From contig JAKORH010000013.1 of assembly GCA_029777935.1 (NCBI GenBank), positions 1 through 36,975 on the forward strand: DNA of 36,975 bases, given 5' to 3'. This document shows, one piece after another, positions 25,707 through 34,914 of this stretch. The notes beneath the pieces were generated by a model, which saw nothing but the letters and a program-made list of their open reading frames with translations, did no database searches and was not told the origin of the DNA. Position 1 is the stretch's first letter, and each line of letters opens with the position of its first letter. Source of the DNA: Pseudomonadota bacterium (lineage in GTDB: Bacteria; Pseudomonadota; Gammaproteobacteria; Burkholderiales; Burkholderiaceae). The position numbers and the translations under genes were made by a program.

Positions 25707-26216
25707 ATGCGCAGATTTCTGGATCTGATGTACGACGCCGCCGCGTGGCTCGCGGGCCTTCTGATGATCGGCGTGCTGGCGATGGTGCTGACATCGGTGG
25801 TCGGCCGGATGCTCGACGTCTACGTTCGCGGCACGGACGCCTACGCGGGCTACTGCATGGCGGGCGCGGGCTTCCTCGCGCTGGCGCACACGCTCAAGAG
25901 GAACGAGCACATCCGCGTCACGCTGCTGCTGAACGCGCTGCACGGCCGCGGCCGGCATGCGCTGGAGCTGTGGGCATTGACGGCCGCGGTGCTGCTGGCG
26001 GCGCTGTTCGCTTGGTTCTCGGTGCGGCTGGCGTACCAGTCCTACGCGTTCAACGACGTCTCGACCGGCAACGACGCCACGCCGTTGTGGATCCCGCAGA
26101 TCACGATGGCTCTCGGCACCGTGATCCTGCTGATTGCGTTCGTCGACGAATGGGTGCTCGAGCTGCGTGGCAAGCGGCGCGTGATGGAGAGCGACGAGGC
26201 GCTCCACAATGAGTGA
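25707..26216 (+). CDS. TRAP transporter small permease (DctQ family)
   Basis: This 169-residue protein has four transmembrane helices (about residues 10-33, 47-65, 88-108 and 130-150). The family block HTLKRNEHIRVTLLLNAL follows helix two. DctQ pairs with DctM to form the TRAP membrane unit. I chose ATG 25707; a TTG at 25692 in the same frame would add five residues and is a possible alternative. Neither has a strong ribosome site. It overlaps dctM by eight bases. Confidence 0.9.
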   Translation: MRRFLDLMYDAAAWLAGLLMIGVLAMVLTSVVGRMLDVYVRGTDAYAGYCMAGAGFLALAHTLKRNEHIRVTLLLNALHGRGRHALELWALTAAVLLAALFAWFSVRLAYQSYAFNDVSTGNDATPLWIPQITMALGTVILLIAFVDEWVLELRGKRRVMESDEALHNE

Positions 26217-27510
26217 CTTCACCGTCACCGCGCTGCTGGTCGTGGCGCTGTTCGCGCTGCTCGGCAGCGGGGTGTGGATCGGACTTACGCTGGCAGGCGT
26301 GGCGTGGATCGGCATGCAGATCTTCTCCACGCGCCCGGCCGGCGACGCGATGGCAGTGACGATCTGGGGTTCGGCGTCGAGTTGGACACTGACCGCTCTG
26401 CCGCTGTTCATCTGGATGGGCGAGATCCTGTTCCGCACCAAGCTGTCGGAAAGCATGTTCCGCGGGCTGGCGCCGTGGGTGAACGGGATTCCGGGTCGCC
26501 TGCTGCACACGAACGTGATCGGCTGCGCGATCTTCGCCGCGGTGTCGGGCTCGTCGGCCGCGACCTGCGCGACGATCGGCAAGATGACGCTGCCGGAACT
26601 TTCGAAGCGCGGCTATCCCGACGACCGCGTGATCGGCTCGCTGGCCGGCTCCGGCACACTGGGCCTGCTGATTCCGCCGTCGATCATCATGATCGTGTAC
26701 GGCGTGGCGGCGGACGTGTCGATCGCCAAGCTCTTCATCGCCGGCGTGATCCCCGGAATCATGCTGGCGAGCCTGTTCAGCGGGTTCCTCGTCGTGTGGG
26801 CGCTGCTGAACCCGGACCAGGTGCCTGCGCCCGAGGTGCGGCTGACGCTGGCGCAGAAGCTGCACGAGTCGCGCCACCTGATTCCCGTGGTGCTGCTGAT
26901 TGCGGCAGTGCTCGGCTCGATCTACGCCGGCATCGCGACCGCGACGGAGGCGGCGGCAGTCGGGGTGGTCGGGTCGTTGCTGCTGTCGCTCGTACAGGGA
27001 TCGCTGAACCGGCAGACCTTCGTGCAGTCGCTGATGGGCGCGACAAGGCTGTACTGCATGATTGCGCTGATCCTGTCGGGCGCGTCGTTCCTGACGCTCA
27101 GCATGGGTTACCTCGGTTTGCCGCGGCACCTGGCCGAGTTCATCGCATCGCTCGGGCTGTCGCAGGCCTGGCTGATCGTCGCGCTGTCGCTGTTCTACAT
27201 CCTGCTCGGCTGCTTCATCGACGGCATCTCGATGGTCGTGCTGACGATGGGCGTGCTGCTGCCGACCGTGACCGCCGCCGGCATCGACCTGATCTGGTTC
27301 GGCATCTTCATCGTGCTGGTGGTCGAGATGGCGCAGATCACGCCGCCGGTGGGCTTCAACCTGTTCGTGCTGCAGGGGATGACCCAGCGCGAGATCTGGT
27401 ACATCGCGCGCGTCGCGCTGCCGTTCTTCTTCCTGATGGTTCTTGCCGTTGCGCTGATCTACCTGTTTCCTGAGCTGATCACGTTCCTGCCAAGCCGAAT
27501 GAAATTGTGA
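26209..27510 (+). CDS. TRAP transporter large permease (DctM family)
   Basis: This 433-residue membrane protein with about 12 hydrophobic segments is the transport-catalysing subunit of the TRAP system. Family marks include FAAVSGSSAATCATIGKMTL near residue 105, the GTLGLLIPPSIIMIVYG segment near 148, and FVQSLMGATRLYCMI. The C-terminal GCFIDGISMVVLTMGVLLPT and QITPPVGFNLFVLQGM are highly conserved. It overlaps dctQ and is followed by the dehydrogenase gene after four bases, so all four genes are probably one transcript. Confidence 0.95.
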   Translation: MSDFTVTALLVVALFALLGSGVWIGLTLAGVAWIGMQIFSTRPAGDAMAVTIWGSASSWTLTALPLFIWMGEILFRTKLSESMFRGLAPWVNGIPGRLLHTNVIGCAIFAAVSGSSAATCATIGKMTLPELSKRGYPDDRVIGSLAGSGTLGLLIPPSIIMIVYGVAADVSIAKLFIAGVIPGIMLASLFSGFLVVWALLNPDQVPAPEVRLTLAQKLHESRHLIPVVLLIAAVLGSIYAGIATATEAAAVGVVGSLLLSLVQGSLNRQTFVQSLMGATRLYCMIALILSGASFLTLSMGYLGLPRHLAEFIASLGLSQAWLIVALSLFYILLGCFIDGISMVVLTMGVLLPTVTAAGIDLIWFGIFIVLVVEMAQITPPVGFNLFVLQGMTQREIWYIARVALPFFFLMVLAVALIYLFPELITFLPSRMKL

Positions 27511-27514
27511 GTCG

Positions 27515-28774
27515 ATGCACGTCGCCGTGATCGGCGCCGGCATCATCGGCGTCACTTCCGCCTATTACCTGCGGCAGCAGGGCTTGGAAGTCACTGTCGT
27601 CGAGCGCAATTCGGGCGTGGCGCAGGAGACGAGCTTCGCCAACGCCGGCGTGATCGCGCCCGGTTACATTGCCCCCTGGGCGCAGCCGGGGATGCCGTCC
27701 AAGGTGCTGGTGAACCTGTTCGCGCGCGAGTCCGCGGTGGTGCTGCGGCCGCGTTTCGATCTCGCGCAATGGCGCTGGCTGGCGCGTTTCCTGTCCGAGT
27801 GCCGGCTCGAGCGGTTCCGCCGCAACAAGGCGCGCATGCAACGGCTGGCGTTCTACAGCCGCGACTGCCTGCACGCGCTGCGGCAGCGGCACGGCATCGA
27901 CTACGAGCAGGCGCAAGGCTATCTGCAGCTGTACCGGACGCAGGCCGAACTGGAGCGCACCGCGCCGGCACGCGCGCTGCTGAAGGAGGCCGGCGTGCCG
28001 CACGTGCTGCTGTCCGCCGAGCAGTGCCGTCGGGTCGAGCCGGCGCTGGTCGAGGGTACGCCGCTCGCGGGCGGGCTGCATCTGCCCGACGACGAAACCG
28101 GCAACTGCGCGTATTTCGCCAAGCGGCTGAAGGACATCTGCGCCGAGCACGGCGTGCAGTTCCGGCTCGACACGGCGGTCGACGCGCTGGACGTCGAGGG
28201 CAGCCGGATCGCGCACGTGCGCGTCGACGGCAGCGCGCTCGCGACCGACGCGGTCGTGGTCGCCGCAGGTGTCGACTCCGCGCGGTTGCTGCGTCCGCTC
28301 GGCATCCGGCTGCCGCTGTATCCGGTCAAGGGTTACTCGGCCACCGCCGCGATCACGCGTCCCGAGCGCGCGCCGATGATGTCGCTGATGGACGAGACGT
28401 ACAAGGTCGCGGTCACGCGCATGGGCAACCGGCTGCGCATCGCCGGCACGGCCGAGATCGGATCGCGCAGGCTCGTGCTGCGCGACGCGGCGCTCGGCAC
28501 GCTGCTGCGCGTAGCGCGCGACTGGTTCCCAGGCGCGGCCGCCTACAACCAGGCGCAATTCTGGGTCGGAGCGCGGCCGATGCTGCCTGATGGCCCACCC
28601 GTGCTCGGCCCGACGAAGATCGCGAACCTGCACCTGAACGTCGGGCACGGCTCGACCGGCTGGGCGATGGCATGCGGATCGGCGCGCGTGGTCGCCGACC
28701 TCGTCGCCGGCCGCACGCCGCAGATCGACCTCGAAGGGCTGACGCTCGAACGCTACCGGCGCCGCTCCGGGTAG
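27515..28774 (+). CDS. D-amino-acid dehydrogenase (DadA-type FAD oxidoreductase)
   Basis: This 419-residue flavoprotein of the DAO family has an N-terminal dinucleotide-binding motif, VIGAGIIGVTSAYYLRQQG (residues 4-22), and then ETSFANAGVIAPGYIAPWA, which is typical of DadA. GHGSTGWAMACGSARVVADL near the C-terminus completes the FAD site. DadA oxidises D-amino acids to 2-oxo acids and passes electrons to the respiratory chain. It closes the TRAP operon. That suggests the imported compound is, or becomes, a D-amino acid. Other DAO-family activities are possible. Confidence 0.9.
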   Translation: MHVAVIGAGIIGVTSAYYLRQQGLEVTVVERNSGVAQETSFANAGVIAPGYIAPWAQPGMPSKVLVNLFARESAVVLRPRFDLAQWRWLARFLSECRLERFRRNKARMQRLAFYSRDCLHALRQRHGIDYEQAQGYLQLYRTQAELERTAPARALLKEAGVPHVLLSAEQCRRVEPALVEGTPLAGGLHLPDDETGNCAYFAKRLKDICAEHGVQFRLDTAVDALDVEGSRIAHVRVDGSALATDAVVVAAGVDSARLLRPLGIRLPLYPVKGYSATAAITRPERAPMMSLMDETYKVAVTRMGNRLRIAGTAEIGSRRLVLRDAALGTLLRVARDWFPGAAAYNQAQFWVGARPMLPDGPPVLGPTKIANLHLNVGHGSTGWAMACGSARVVADLVAGRTPQIDLEGLTLERYRRRSG

Positions 28775-28775
28775 C

Positions 28776-30233
28776 ATGCGCGGCATGGGCACGCCGCTTT
28801 ACACCGTCGCCGAGCTGCGGCGGATCGAGACCGCGGCGCAGGCCGCACTTCCCGCGGGCGAGCTGATGCTCCGCGCGGGCACGGCCGCGGCGAAGCTGAT
28901 CCACGCGCGCCGGTCCGATGCCGAAGTGCTGATCGTCTGCGGCCCGGGCAACAACGGCGGCGACGGCTACGTCTGCGCAGCGGAACTCGCCGCGCTCGGC
29001 GATCGGGTGACCGTCGTCGCACTGGCCGCACCGACGACCGACGATGCGCGGGCGGCCGAGATGCGCTGGCGCGCCGCGGGAGGCACGTGCCTGGCCGCGC
29101 TGCCGACCGACACGCACTGCGGCGTGATCGTCGATGCGATGTTCGGCATCGGCCTGGCGCGCCCGCTCACGGGCGCGTACCTCGGCGCCGCGCGCTGGAT
29201 GACGGCGCAGCGCACGCGCGTGGTCGCCCTCGACGTGCCGAGCGGACTCGACGCCGATCGCGGCGCCTGGGTCGGCGATGTGCCCGGCGTGCACGCGAGC
29301 GAGACGGTGACCTTTCTCGGCGCCAAGCCGGGCCTCTACACCCACGACGGCGCCGATGCTGCCGGCCGCGTCAGCGTCGACGGGCTTGGCATTCCTCGCG
29401 CGCCGTCGGAGGGCGCGCTGGTCGAGCCCGCGGACTTCGCGCCGGTGCTGGCGCCGCGCGCGCGCAATACGCACAAGGGCACGTACGGCAATGCGCTCGT
29501 CGTCGGCGGGCACGTCGGCATGGTGGGCGCCGCGCTGATCGCGGCGCGCGCGGCGCTGCGGCTGGGCGCGGGACGCGTCTACGTCGATTGCATCGGCGCA
29601 CCCGACCTGCGGCTCGACCCGGTGCAGCCGGAGCTGATGTTCCGCCGCGGCGCCGACGCGACTCCGGTCGACGCGATCGTGATCGGCTGCGGACTCGGCG
29701 CCGACGAAGGCGCGAAGGCGGCCCTGCGCTTCGCGCTGCTGCAGCCCGCTCCGCTGGCGATCGACGCCGACGCGCTGAACCTGGTAGCCGCCGACGGAAC
29801 ATTGCGTGAGAGTCTGCGTCAGCATCGCGCCGCGCGCGTGCTGACGCCGCATCCGCTCGAGGCCGCGCGCCTGCTCGGTCGCGCCGCGCGCGCCGTGCAG
29901 GGCGACCGCGTCACGGCTGCGCGCGAACTCGCGGCCACGCTGGCCTCGATCGTGGTGCTGAAGGGCGCGGGCACGGTGATCGCGCAGGCAGACGGGCGCT
30001 ACTGGATCAATCCGACCGGTTCGCCCGCGCTGGCCACCGCGGGCACCGGCGATGCGCTGGCCGGAATGATCGGCGCGCTGATGGCGCAGGGTGGCGCAGC
30101 CGAGGTCGCGGCGTGCGCCGCCACCTGGCTGCACGGCGCCGCCGCCGACGAATTCGGCGACGACGTGGGACTCGTCGCCGGAGACATCGCGCCACGCGCG
30201 GCGCGGATCCTGTCGGGGCTACGCCGAACCTGA
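28776..30233 (+). CDS. nnr: Bifunctional NAD(P)H-hydrate epimerase / ADP-dependent dehydratase
   Basis: This 485-residue repair enzyme (YjeF type) restores NAD(P)H damaged by hydration. The N-terminal epimerase domain (about 1-215) shows VCGPGNNGGDGYVCA near residue 54 and VVALDVPSGLDAD near 150. The C-terminal dehydratase domain (about 225-480) shows THKGTYGNALVVGG, TPHPLEAARLLG and TAGTGDALAGMI. The start at 28776 is one base after the dadA stop; a second ATG at 28785 would remove three residues. Its 3' end overlaps that of ybbA on the other strand by 15 bases. It is probably a housekeeping gene caught in read-through from the TRAP operon. Confidence 0.94.
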   Translation: MRGMGTPLYTVAELRRIETAAQAALPAGELMLRAGTAAAKLIHARRSDAEVLIVCGPGNNGGDGYVCAAELAALGDRVTVVALAAPTTDDARAAEMRWRAAGGTCLAALPTDTHCGVIVDAMFGIGLARPLTGAYLGAARWMTAQRTRVVALDVPSGLDADRGAWVGDVPGVHASETVTFLGAKPGLYTHDGADAAGRVSVDGLGIPRAPSEGALVEPADFAPVLAPRARNTHKGTYGNALVVGGHVGMVGAALIAARAALRLGAGRVYVDCIGAPDLRLDPVQPELMFRRGADATPVDAIVIGCGLGADEGAKAALRFALLQPAPLAIDADALNLVAADGTLRESLRQHRAARVLTPHPLEAARLLGRAARAVQGDRVTAARELAATLASIVVLKGAGTVIAQADGRYWINPTGSPALATAGTGDALAGMIGALMAQGGAAEVAACAATWLHGAAADEFGDDVGLVAGDIAPRAARILSGLRRT

Positions 30234-30929
30234 CGCGCTGTCGGAGCGGATCCTTCCCGCGGCCAGTTCGATGCGCCGATCGCAGCGCGCCGCAATGTCC
30301 GCATCGTGCGTGACCAGCACCAGCGTCGAGCGGCGCTCGCGGTTCAGTTCGAACATCAGGTCGATCAACGCCTCGCCGGTGCGCGCGTCGAGACTGCCGG
30401 TCGGCTCGTCCGCCAGAAGCAGCGGCGGGCGGCTGACAAACGCGCGCGCGAGCGCCACGCGCTGCTGCTCCCCGCCCGAAAGATGCTTCGGATAGTGCGA
30501 CAGGCGCTCGGCCAGGCCGACGCGCGAGAGCAAGGCCTTCGCGCTGTCGAGCGGATCGACGCCGTCGGGCGAACGACCCGACAGCTCGAGCGGCAGCAGC
30601 ACGTTTTCCAGCGCGGTCAGATGCGGCAGCAACTGGAACGACTGGAACACGAAACCGATCTTCTCGCCGCGCATGCGCGCGCGCTGGTCCTCGTCGAGAG
30701 CGAACAGATCCGCCTCGTACAGATGCACGCTGCCGCGCGTGGGCACGTCGAGCCCCGCCAGCAGCCCGAGCAGCGTCGATTTGCCCGAGCCCGACGCGCC
30801 GAGGATCGCGACCGTCTCGCCGGCCGCGATCGTCAGGTTGATATCATCCAGGATCGTCAGGCTGCCGGTGGCGTCCTGCACGATCTTCGTCAGCCCGCGG
30901 GCGGCGAGCGCGTCAGTTCCGGTCTGCAT
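30219..30929 (-). CDS. ybbA: ABC transporter ATPase, LolD/YbbA type
   Basis: This 236-residue ATPase of the lipoprotein-release/MacB-like group has Walker A GASGSGKST at about 44-52, Q-loop VFQSFQLLPHLTALENVLLPLEL, signature LSGGEQQRVALARA and Walker B LLLADEPTGSLD. In E. coli, ybbA lies divergent from tesA and is followed by the permease gene ybbP. The divergent tesA arrangement is kept here, but no permease gene follows; nnr is met head-on instead. Its partner must be encoded elsewhere. It is not the kind of ATPase expected to serve the ABC-3 metal permease at 4734-5513. Confidence 0.9.
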   Translation of the reverse strand: MQTGTDALAARGLTKIVQDATGSLTILDDINLTIAAGETVAILGASGSGKSTLLGLLAGLDVPTRGSVHLYEADLFALDEDQRARMRGEKIGFVFQSFQLLPHLTALENVLLPLELSGRSPDGVDPLDSAKALLSRVGLAERLSHYPKHLSGGEQQRVALARAFVSRPPLLLADEPTGSLDARTGEALIDLMFELNRERRSTLVLVTHDADIAARCDRRIELAAGRIRSDSASGSA

Positions 30930-30946
30930 CCCGCAGAATTCCCCGT

Positions 30947-31600
30947 ATGAATCGATGGAGTGCCGCTGTGTCGCGCGCGATCCTCGCGATCGCGGCAGTG
31001 CTGTGCTGCGCGACCGCGGCCGGCGCGCCCCGGGCCATCGCGCCTGCGACGATCCTGGTCGTCGGCGACAGCCTGTCGGCCGAATACGGCCTGCCGCGCG
31101 ACACCGGCTGGGTCAAGCTGCTGGCCGATCAGCTCGCCGCGCAGGCGACAGGCGCGCGCAAGTATAGCCTCGTGAACGCGAGCATCAGCGGCGAAACCAC
31201 GAGCGGCGGTCGCACTCGGCTGCCGGCGCTGCTCGCGCAGCATCGCCCCGCCGTCGTCGTGATCGAACTGGGTGCCAACGACGGCCTGCGCGGGCTGCCG
31301 ATCGCGGAAATGCACGGCAACCTGCGCGCGATGGCGGCAATGTGCCGCGCGCACGGTGCGCACGTGCTGCTGATCGGCATGCGGTTGCCGCCCAACTACG
31401 GGCCCGACTACGCGCGCCGCTTCGCGGCGACTTTCGCGGAAGTCGCGCGCGAGGAAAAGGCGGCGCTGGTGCCGTTCCTGTTCGACGGATTCGCAGCCCG
31501 GCTCGACTATTTCCAGCCCGACCGCATCCACCCCAACGAACGAGCGCAGCCGCTGCTGCTCGCGACGGTGTGGCCGAAGCTGCGGCTGCTGCTGCATTGA
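30947..31600 (+). CDS. tesA: Periplasmic GDSL esterase/thioesterase I (TesA-like)
   Basis: This 217-residue SGNH hydrolase has a signal peptide cut near AAGAP. Catalytic Ser42 is in VVGDSLSAEYG, the oxyanion Asn is in ELGANDGLRG, and the Asp/His pair is in DRIHPNERA near the C-terminus. TesA cleaves acyl-CoA and various esters, and acts as a multifunctional lysophospholipase in the periplasm. Only 17 bases separate its ATG from that of divergent ybbA. The mnmH start follows the tesA stop after one base, so those two are probably co-transcribed. Confidence 0.93.
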   Translation: MNRWSAAVSRAILAIAAVLCCATAAGAPRAIAPATILVVGDSLSAEYGLPRDTGWVKLLADQLAAQATGARKYSLVNASISGETTSGGRTRLPALLAQHRPAVVVIELGANDGLRGLPIAEMHGNLRAMAAMCRAHGAHVLLIGMRLPPNYGPDYARRFAATFAEVAREEKAALVPFLFDGFAARLDYFQPDRIHPNERAQPLLLATVWPKLRLLLH

Positions 31601-31601
31601 C

Positions 31602-32654
31602 ATGGACCGGTACGTGATCGCATGCGCCGAGGCGCTCGCGCGGCTCGAGCACTTCGACGCGGTGATCGACGTGCGCAGTGAGTCGGAATTCGCCGAGGAC
31701 CGCATTCCCGGCGCGCTCAATTGCCCGGTGCTTGACGACGAACAGCGCGCGCTGGTCGGCACGCAGTACAAGCGGCAGTCGCCGTTCGCGGCGCGCCGGC
31801 ACGGCGCGGCGCTGGTCGCGCGCAACATCGCGCACCACCTGGAGACAGTTTTCGCCGACAAGCCGCGCGACTGGAAACCGCTCGTGTACTGCTGGCGCGG
31901 CGGGCAGCGCAGCGGCGCGATGACGCACGTGCTGGCGCGCGTGGGCTGGCATGCACGCCAGCTCGAGGGCGGCTATCGCGCCTATCGGCGCGCGGTGGTG
32001 CAGGCGCTGGCCGAGCTGCCGGCGCGCGTCGAGTACCGCGTGATCTGCGGCACCACCGGCAGCGGCAAGAGCCGCCTGCTGCGCGCCCTGGCGCGCGTCG
32101 GCGCGCAGGTGCTCGACCTCGAAGACCTCGCGCAGCATCGCGGTTCCGTGCTCGGCGGGCTGCCGCTGCGGCCGCAACCCTCGCAGAAGCAGTTCGAGAC
32201 GCGTATCTGGTGGCAGCTGCGCGGCTTCGATGCGCAGCGCCCGGTGTTCGTCGAATCGGAAAGCCGCAAGGTCGGCGACCTGCGCGTTCCCGACGCGCTG
32301 ATCGAACGCATGCGCACTTCAACGTGCCTGCGGCTGGAAGTGCCGTTCGAAGCGCGCATCGCGCTGCTGCGCGACGAATACCTGCACCTGGAACGGGACC
32401 GCGACACGCTGCAGCGGCAGCTCGACTGCCTGGCGCCGCTGCACGGTCGCGAACGCGTCGACGACTGGAAACGGCTCGCCGAACGCGGCGACTGGCCGCA
32501 ACTCGTCGAGCGCCTGCTGCGCGAGCACTACGACCCCGTGTACCTGAAGTCCATCGGCCGCAACTTCACGCGCGCGGCCGACGCCGCCGTGATCGCGCCG
32601 GCCGGCCTCAGCGACGACGACTTCGCACAGCTCGCACGTGCAATCTCGACCTGA
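31602..32654 (+). CDS. mnmH: tRNA 2-selenouridine synthase
   Basis: This 350-residue enzyme (also SelU, YbbB) replaces sulfur with selenium at the wobble 2-thiouridine of tRNAs for Lys, Glu and Gln, via a geranylated intermediate. The N-terminal rhodanese domain carries Cys97 in VYCWRGGQRSG, the same number as the essential cysteine of the E. coli protein. The P-loop GTTGSGKS lies at about 150-157. C-terminal blocks include FVESESRKVGDL and HYDPVYLKS. Its presence predicts a selenophosphate synthetase (SelD) elsewhere in the genome. Its TGA abuts the TGA of convergent ppiD. Confidence 0.95.
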   Translation: MDRYVIACAEALARLEHFDAVIDVRSESEFAEDRIPGALNCPVLDDEQRALVGTQYKRQSPFAARRHGAALVARNIAHHLETVFADKPRDWKPLVYCWRGGQRSGAMTHVLARVGWHARQLEGGYRAYRRAVVQALAELPARVEYRVICGTTGSGKSRLLRALARVGAQVLDLEDLAQHRGSVLGGLPLRPQPSQKQFETRIWWQLRGFDAQRPVFVESESRKVGDLRVPDALIERMRTSTCLRLEVPFEARIALLRDEYLHLERDRDTLQRQLDCLAPLHGRERVDDWKRLAERGDWPQLVERLLREHYDPVYLKSIGRNFTRAADAAVIAPAGLSDDDFAQLARAIST

Positions 32655-34586
32655 TCAGTTCTTGCCGCCCTCGCCGCCTGCGGCGGCAGGCTGCAGGTCC
32701 GACTTCAGAACTTCAGCCTTGAATTTCGCCTTCAGCGCTTCGACGTAGCTCCGATCGTCGGCGGCGGCGGCCTGCTGCTGCAGGGTGCGCGCGATCGCCT
32801 CGCGCTGCTGCGCATTGGCGGCCGGCGGCATCTTCGCGCTCAGCACGTGAACGATCGCGGTCGAGCCGCCGTCGAGCTCGGCCTCGACAAAGGTCGGCAG
32901 CTTGTCGGCCGGCACGCGCATGATCGCGGTCAGCGCGGCCGGCGGCATTCCCTGCGGCTGCGCGCGCGACACGGTCTGCGGCGGCGCGAACCCGTCGTCG
33001 CCCGGCGACTGGCGCAGTGCCGCCAGCTTCTCGTCGGCAGCGGCGCGCGCCATGCGCGCCGCTTCCTGCCGCTCGACACGCGCCTTGATCGCATCACGCA
33101 CCTCGGCCAACGGGCGCAGCGCCGCGGCATGGTGCTCGACCACACGTGCCGATACGAAGGTGTTCGGCGCAACCTCGATCGCCTGGGTGTTGCGCTTCTT
33201 GTTCACGCTGTCGTCGGAGAACAGCGCCTGCACCACCCGCGGCGTGAAGATCTGCGGCTGGCCGGGCCTGGCCGGCAGTCCCGCGCGCGTGATGCCGTCC
33301 GCGGTCCGGATCGTGAGCTTCAGCTTGTCGGCAATGGGTTTCAGGCTGTCGGACTGCTCGTAGACGGCGTTGGTGAACTGCTCGACGGTCTCGGCGAACT
33401 TCTGCTGCGCCTTCTGGCGGCGGTATTCCTGCTCGATCTCCGCGCGCACCTCGTCGTACGGCCTGACCTTGGCCGGCTTGATCGCGGTGACGCGGATGAT
33501 GTGGAAGCCGAAGTCGGACTCGACCACGCCGCTGATTTCTCCTTCCTTCAGCTTGAACGCAGCGTCCTCGAACGGCTTGACCATCATGCCGCGTCCGAAG
33601 AAGCCGAGGTCGCCGCCCTTGGCAGCGGATCCCGGATCCTTCGAATACTCCTTGGCCAGCTGCGCGAACGAGTTCGGATCTGCGCGCACCTTCGCCAGCA
33701 GTTCCTCGGCCAGCTTCCTGGCGCCTGCCTTGTCCTTCGCGTTGCCGGCGTCGCCGTACGTGATCAGGATGTGGCTCGCGCGCCGCTGCTCGGGCTCACC
33801 GAAGCGCGCCTGGTTCTGTTCGTAGTACGTCTTCAGCTCCGCCTCCGCTACCGGGACCTGGCCGGCCACCTCATCGAGCGTCAGCACCACGTACTCGGCC
33901 TTGACGCTCTCCGGAATCTCGAACTGCGCGCGGTTCCCCTCGTAATAAGCCTTGATCTGCTCGTCGGTCGCCGCCGCCTTGCCCGCGTAGTCCTCGGGCT
34001 TGAACCGCAGCAGCCGCACTTCGCGCTGCTCTTCGCCGATGCGGTCGATGCGGTCGACCACGACCTTCGGCACTAGCGCTGACTGCCCGACGGCCTGCAG
34101 CAGCGTCTGCCGCAGCAGGTCGTCGCGTACGCGCTGCTCGAACGCGAACTCGTTCATCCCCTGCGCCGCCAGCAGCGTCTTGTAGCGGTCGTACGAGAAC
34201 TTGCCGTCCTGCTGGAACGCCGGCTCCGAGCCGATCACCTCGCGCACCCGCGCTTCGCTGATGGTCACGCCGTCGCGCGCAGCCTCGTGCGCCAGCGCGC
34301 GCTCGGCGAGCAGCGCATCGAGAACTGCTGCACGCGTGGCCGGCGTGTCGAACATCTTCGGATCGAAGTTGGCGCCGAGCGCCTGCCGCATCTGGTCCAT
34401 GCGCTCGCGCTGCGCGGCGTCGAATTGCTGCGGCGAGATCTTCTCGCCGCCAATGCTCGCCACCGCGGTGTCGGCCGAGACGAAGCGGTTCCAGCTGTAG
34501 ACGCCGGTGACCACGAATGACGGGAACACCAGCAAGGTGAGGAAGATCATCAACCAGCGGCGGTGCGAGCGGACGGTATCGAACAT
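32655..34586 (-). CDS. ppiD: Membrane-anchored periplasmic chaperone PpiD
   Basis: This 643-residue SurA-like chaperone has a single N-terminal transmembrane helix (about 12-30, [20 protein letters not shown]). Then comes a SurA N-like helical region and a parvulin domain at about 268-365 ([42 protein letters not shown]). A long C-terminal part resembles a second, degenerate rotamase fold. PpiD works next to the Sec translocon on newly exported outer-membrane proteins. The gene follows the two tRNA genes and hupB, the standard betaproteobacterial order. The start at 34584-34586 is preceded by AAGGA. There is no intergenic space to mnmH. Confidence 0.96.
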   Translation of the reverse strand: MFDTVRSHRRWLMIFLTLLVFPSFVVTGVYSWNRFVSADTAVASIGGEKISPQQFDAAQRERMDQMRQALGANFDPKMFDTPATRAAVLDALLAERALAHEAARDGVTISEARVREVIGSEPAFQQDGKFSYDRYKTLLAAQGMNEFAFEQRVRDDLLRQTLLQAVGQSALVPKVVVDRIDRIGEEQREVRLLRFKPEDYAGKAAATDEQIKAYYEGNRAQFEIPESVKAEYVVLTLDEVAGQVPVAEAELKTYYEQNQARFGEPEQRRASHILITYGDAGNAKDKAGARKLAEELLAKVRADPNSFAQLAKEYSKDPGSAAKGGDLGFFGRGMMVKPFEDAAFKLKEGEISGVVESDFGFHIIRVTAIKPAKVRPYDEVRAEIEQEYRRQKAQQKFAETVEQFTNAVYEQSDSLKPIADKLKLTIRTADGITRAGLPARPGQPQIFTPRVVQALFSDDSVNKKRNTQAIEVAPNTFVSARVVEHHAAALRPLAEVRDAIKARVERQEAARMARAAADEKLAALRQSPGDDGFAPPQTVSRAQPQGMPPAALTAIMRVPADKLPTFVEAELDGGSTAIVHVLSAKMPPAANAQQREAIARTLQQQAAAADDRSYVEALKAKFKAEVLKSDLQPAAAGGEGGKN

Positions 34587-34600
34587 CGTCAGGATCCTTA

Positions 34601-34618
34601 GAACCTATCGACAGGTTC
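34601..34618. repeat. Small inverted repeat upstream of ppiD
   Basis: GAACCT (34601-34606) and AGGTTC (34613-34618) flank a 6-base spacer, 15 bases before the ppiD start. It could be an operator or a weak leader hairpin. Confidence 0.35.
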
Positions 34619-34646
34619 CTAGCGTAGCCGCCGCGGACGCGGCAAC

Positions 34647-34670
34647 AAAAAAGGCGAACTCGCGTTCGCC
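34647..34670 (-). terminator. Rho-independent terminator of the tRNA transcript
   Basis: On the minus strand a 7-bp stem, GGCGAAC with GTTCGCC (34653-34670), has a 4-base loop and is followed by six T (34652-34647). It lies just after tRNA-Asp, so ppiD should have its own promoter. Confidence 0.88.
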
Positions 34671-34679
34671 TTGCTTTGC

Positions 34680-34756
34680 TGGCGGAGTGGACGGGACTCG
34701 AACCCGCGACCCCCGGCGTGACAGGCCGGTATTCTAACCAACTGAACTACCACTCC
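34680..34756 (-). tRNA. tRNA-Asp (GTC)
   Basis: This 77-base tRNA includes an encoded CCA end. The acceptor stem GGAGTGG pairs with CCACTCC. The anticodon loop CTGTCAC is closed by CCGGC/GCCGG and reads GTC. The T arm contains GGTTCGAGTCC. It follows tRNA-Val by 36 bases on the same strand. Confidence 0.96.
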
Positions 34757-34792
34757 CCGGTCGCACGACTGCATCGACCCCGACAGCCGGTT

Positions 34793-34868
34793 TGGTGGGT
34801 GCTGAGAGGCTCGAACTCCCGACCTACGCCTTGTAAGGGCGCCGCTCTGCCAACTGAGCTAAGCACCC
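34793..34868 (-). tRNA. tRNA-Val (TAC)
   Basis: This 76-base tRNA includes an encoded CCA end. The acceptor stem GGGTGCT pairs with AGCACCC. The D loop reads AGCTCAGTTGGCAGAGC. The anticodon loop CTTACAA gives TAC, and the T arm contains GAGTTCGAGCC. It lies between hupB and tRNA-Asp. Confidence 0.96.
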
Positions 34869-34914
34869 TTGGTTCGCGAGATCGAAACCGTCAGGGCCGG
34901 CGCTGCGAAGGGCG

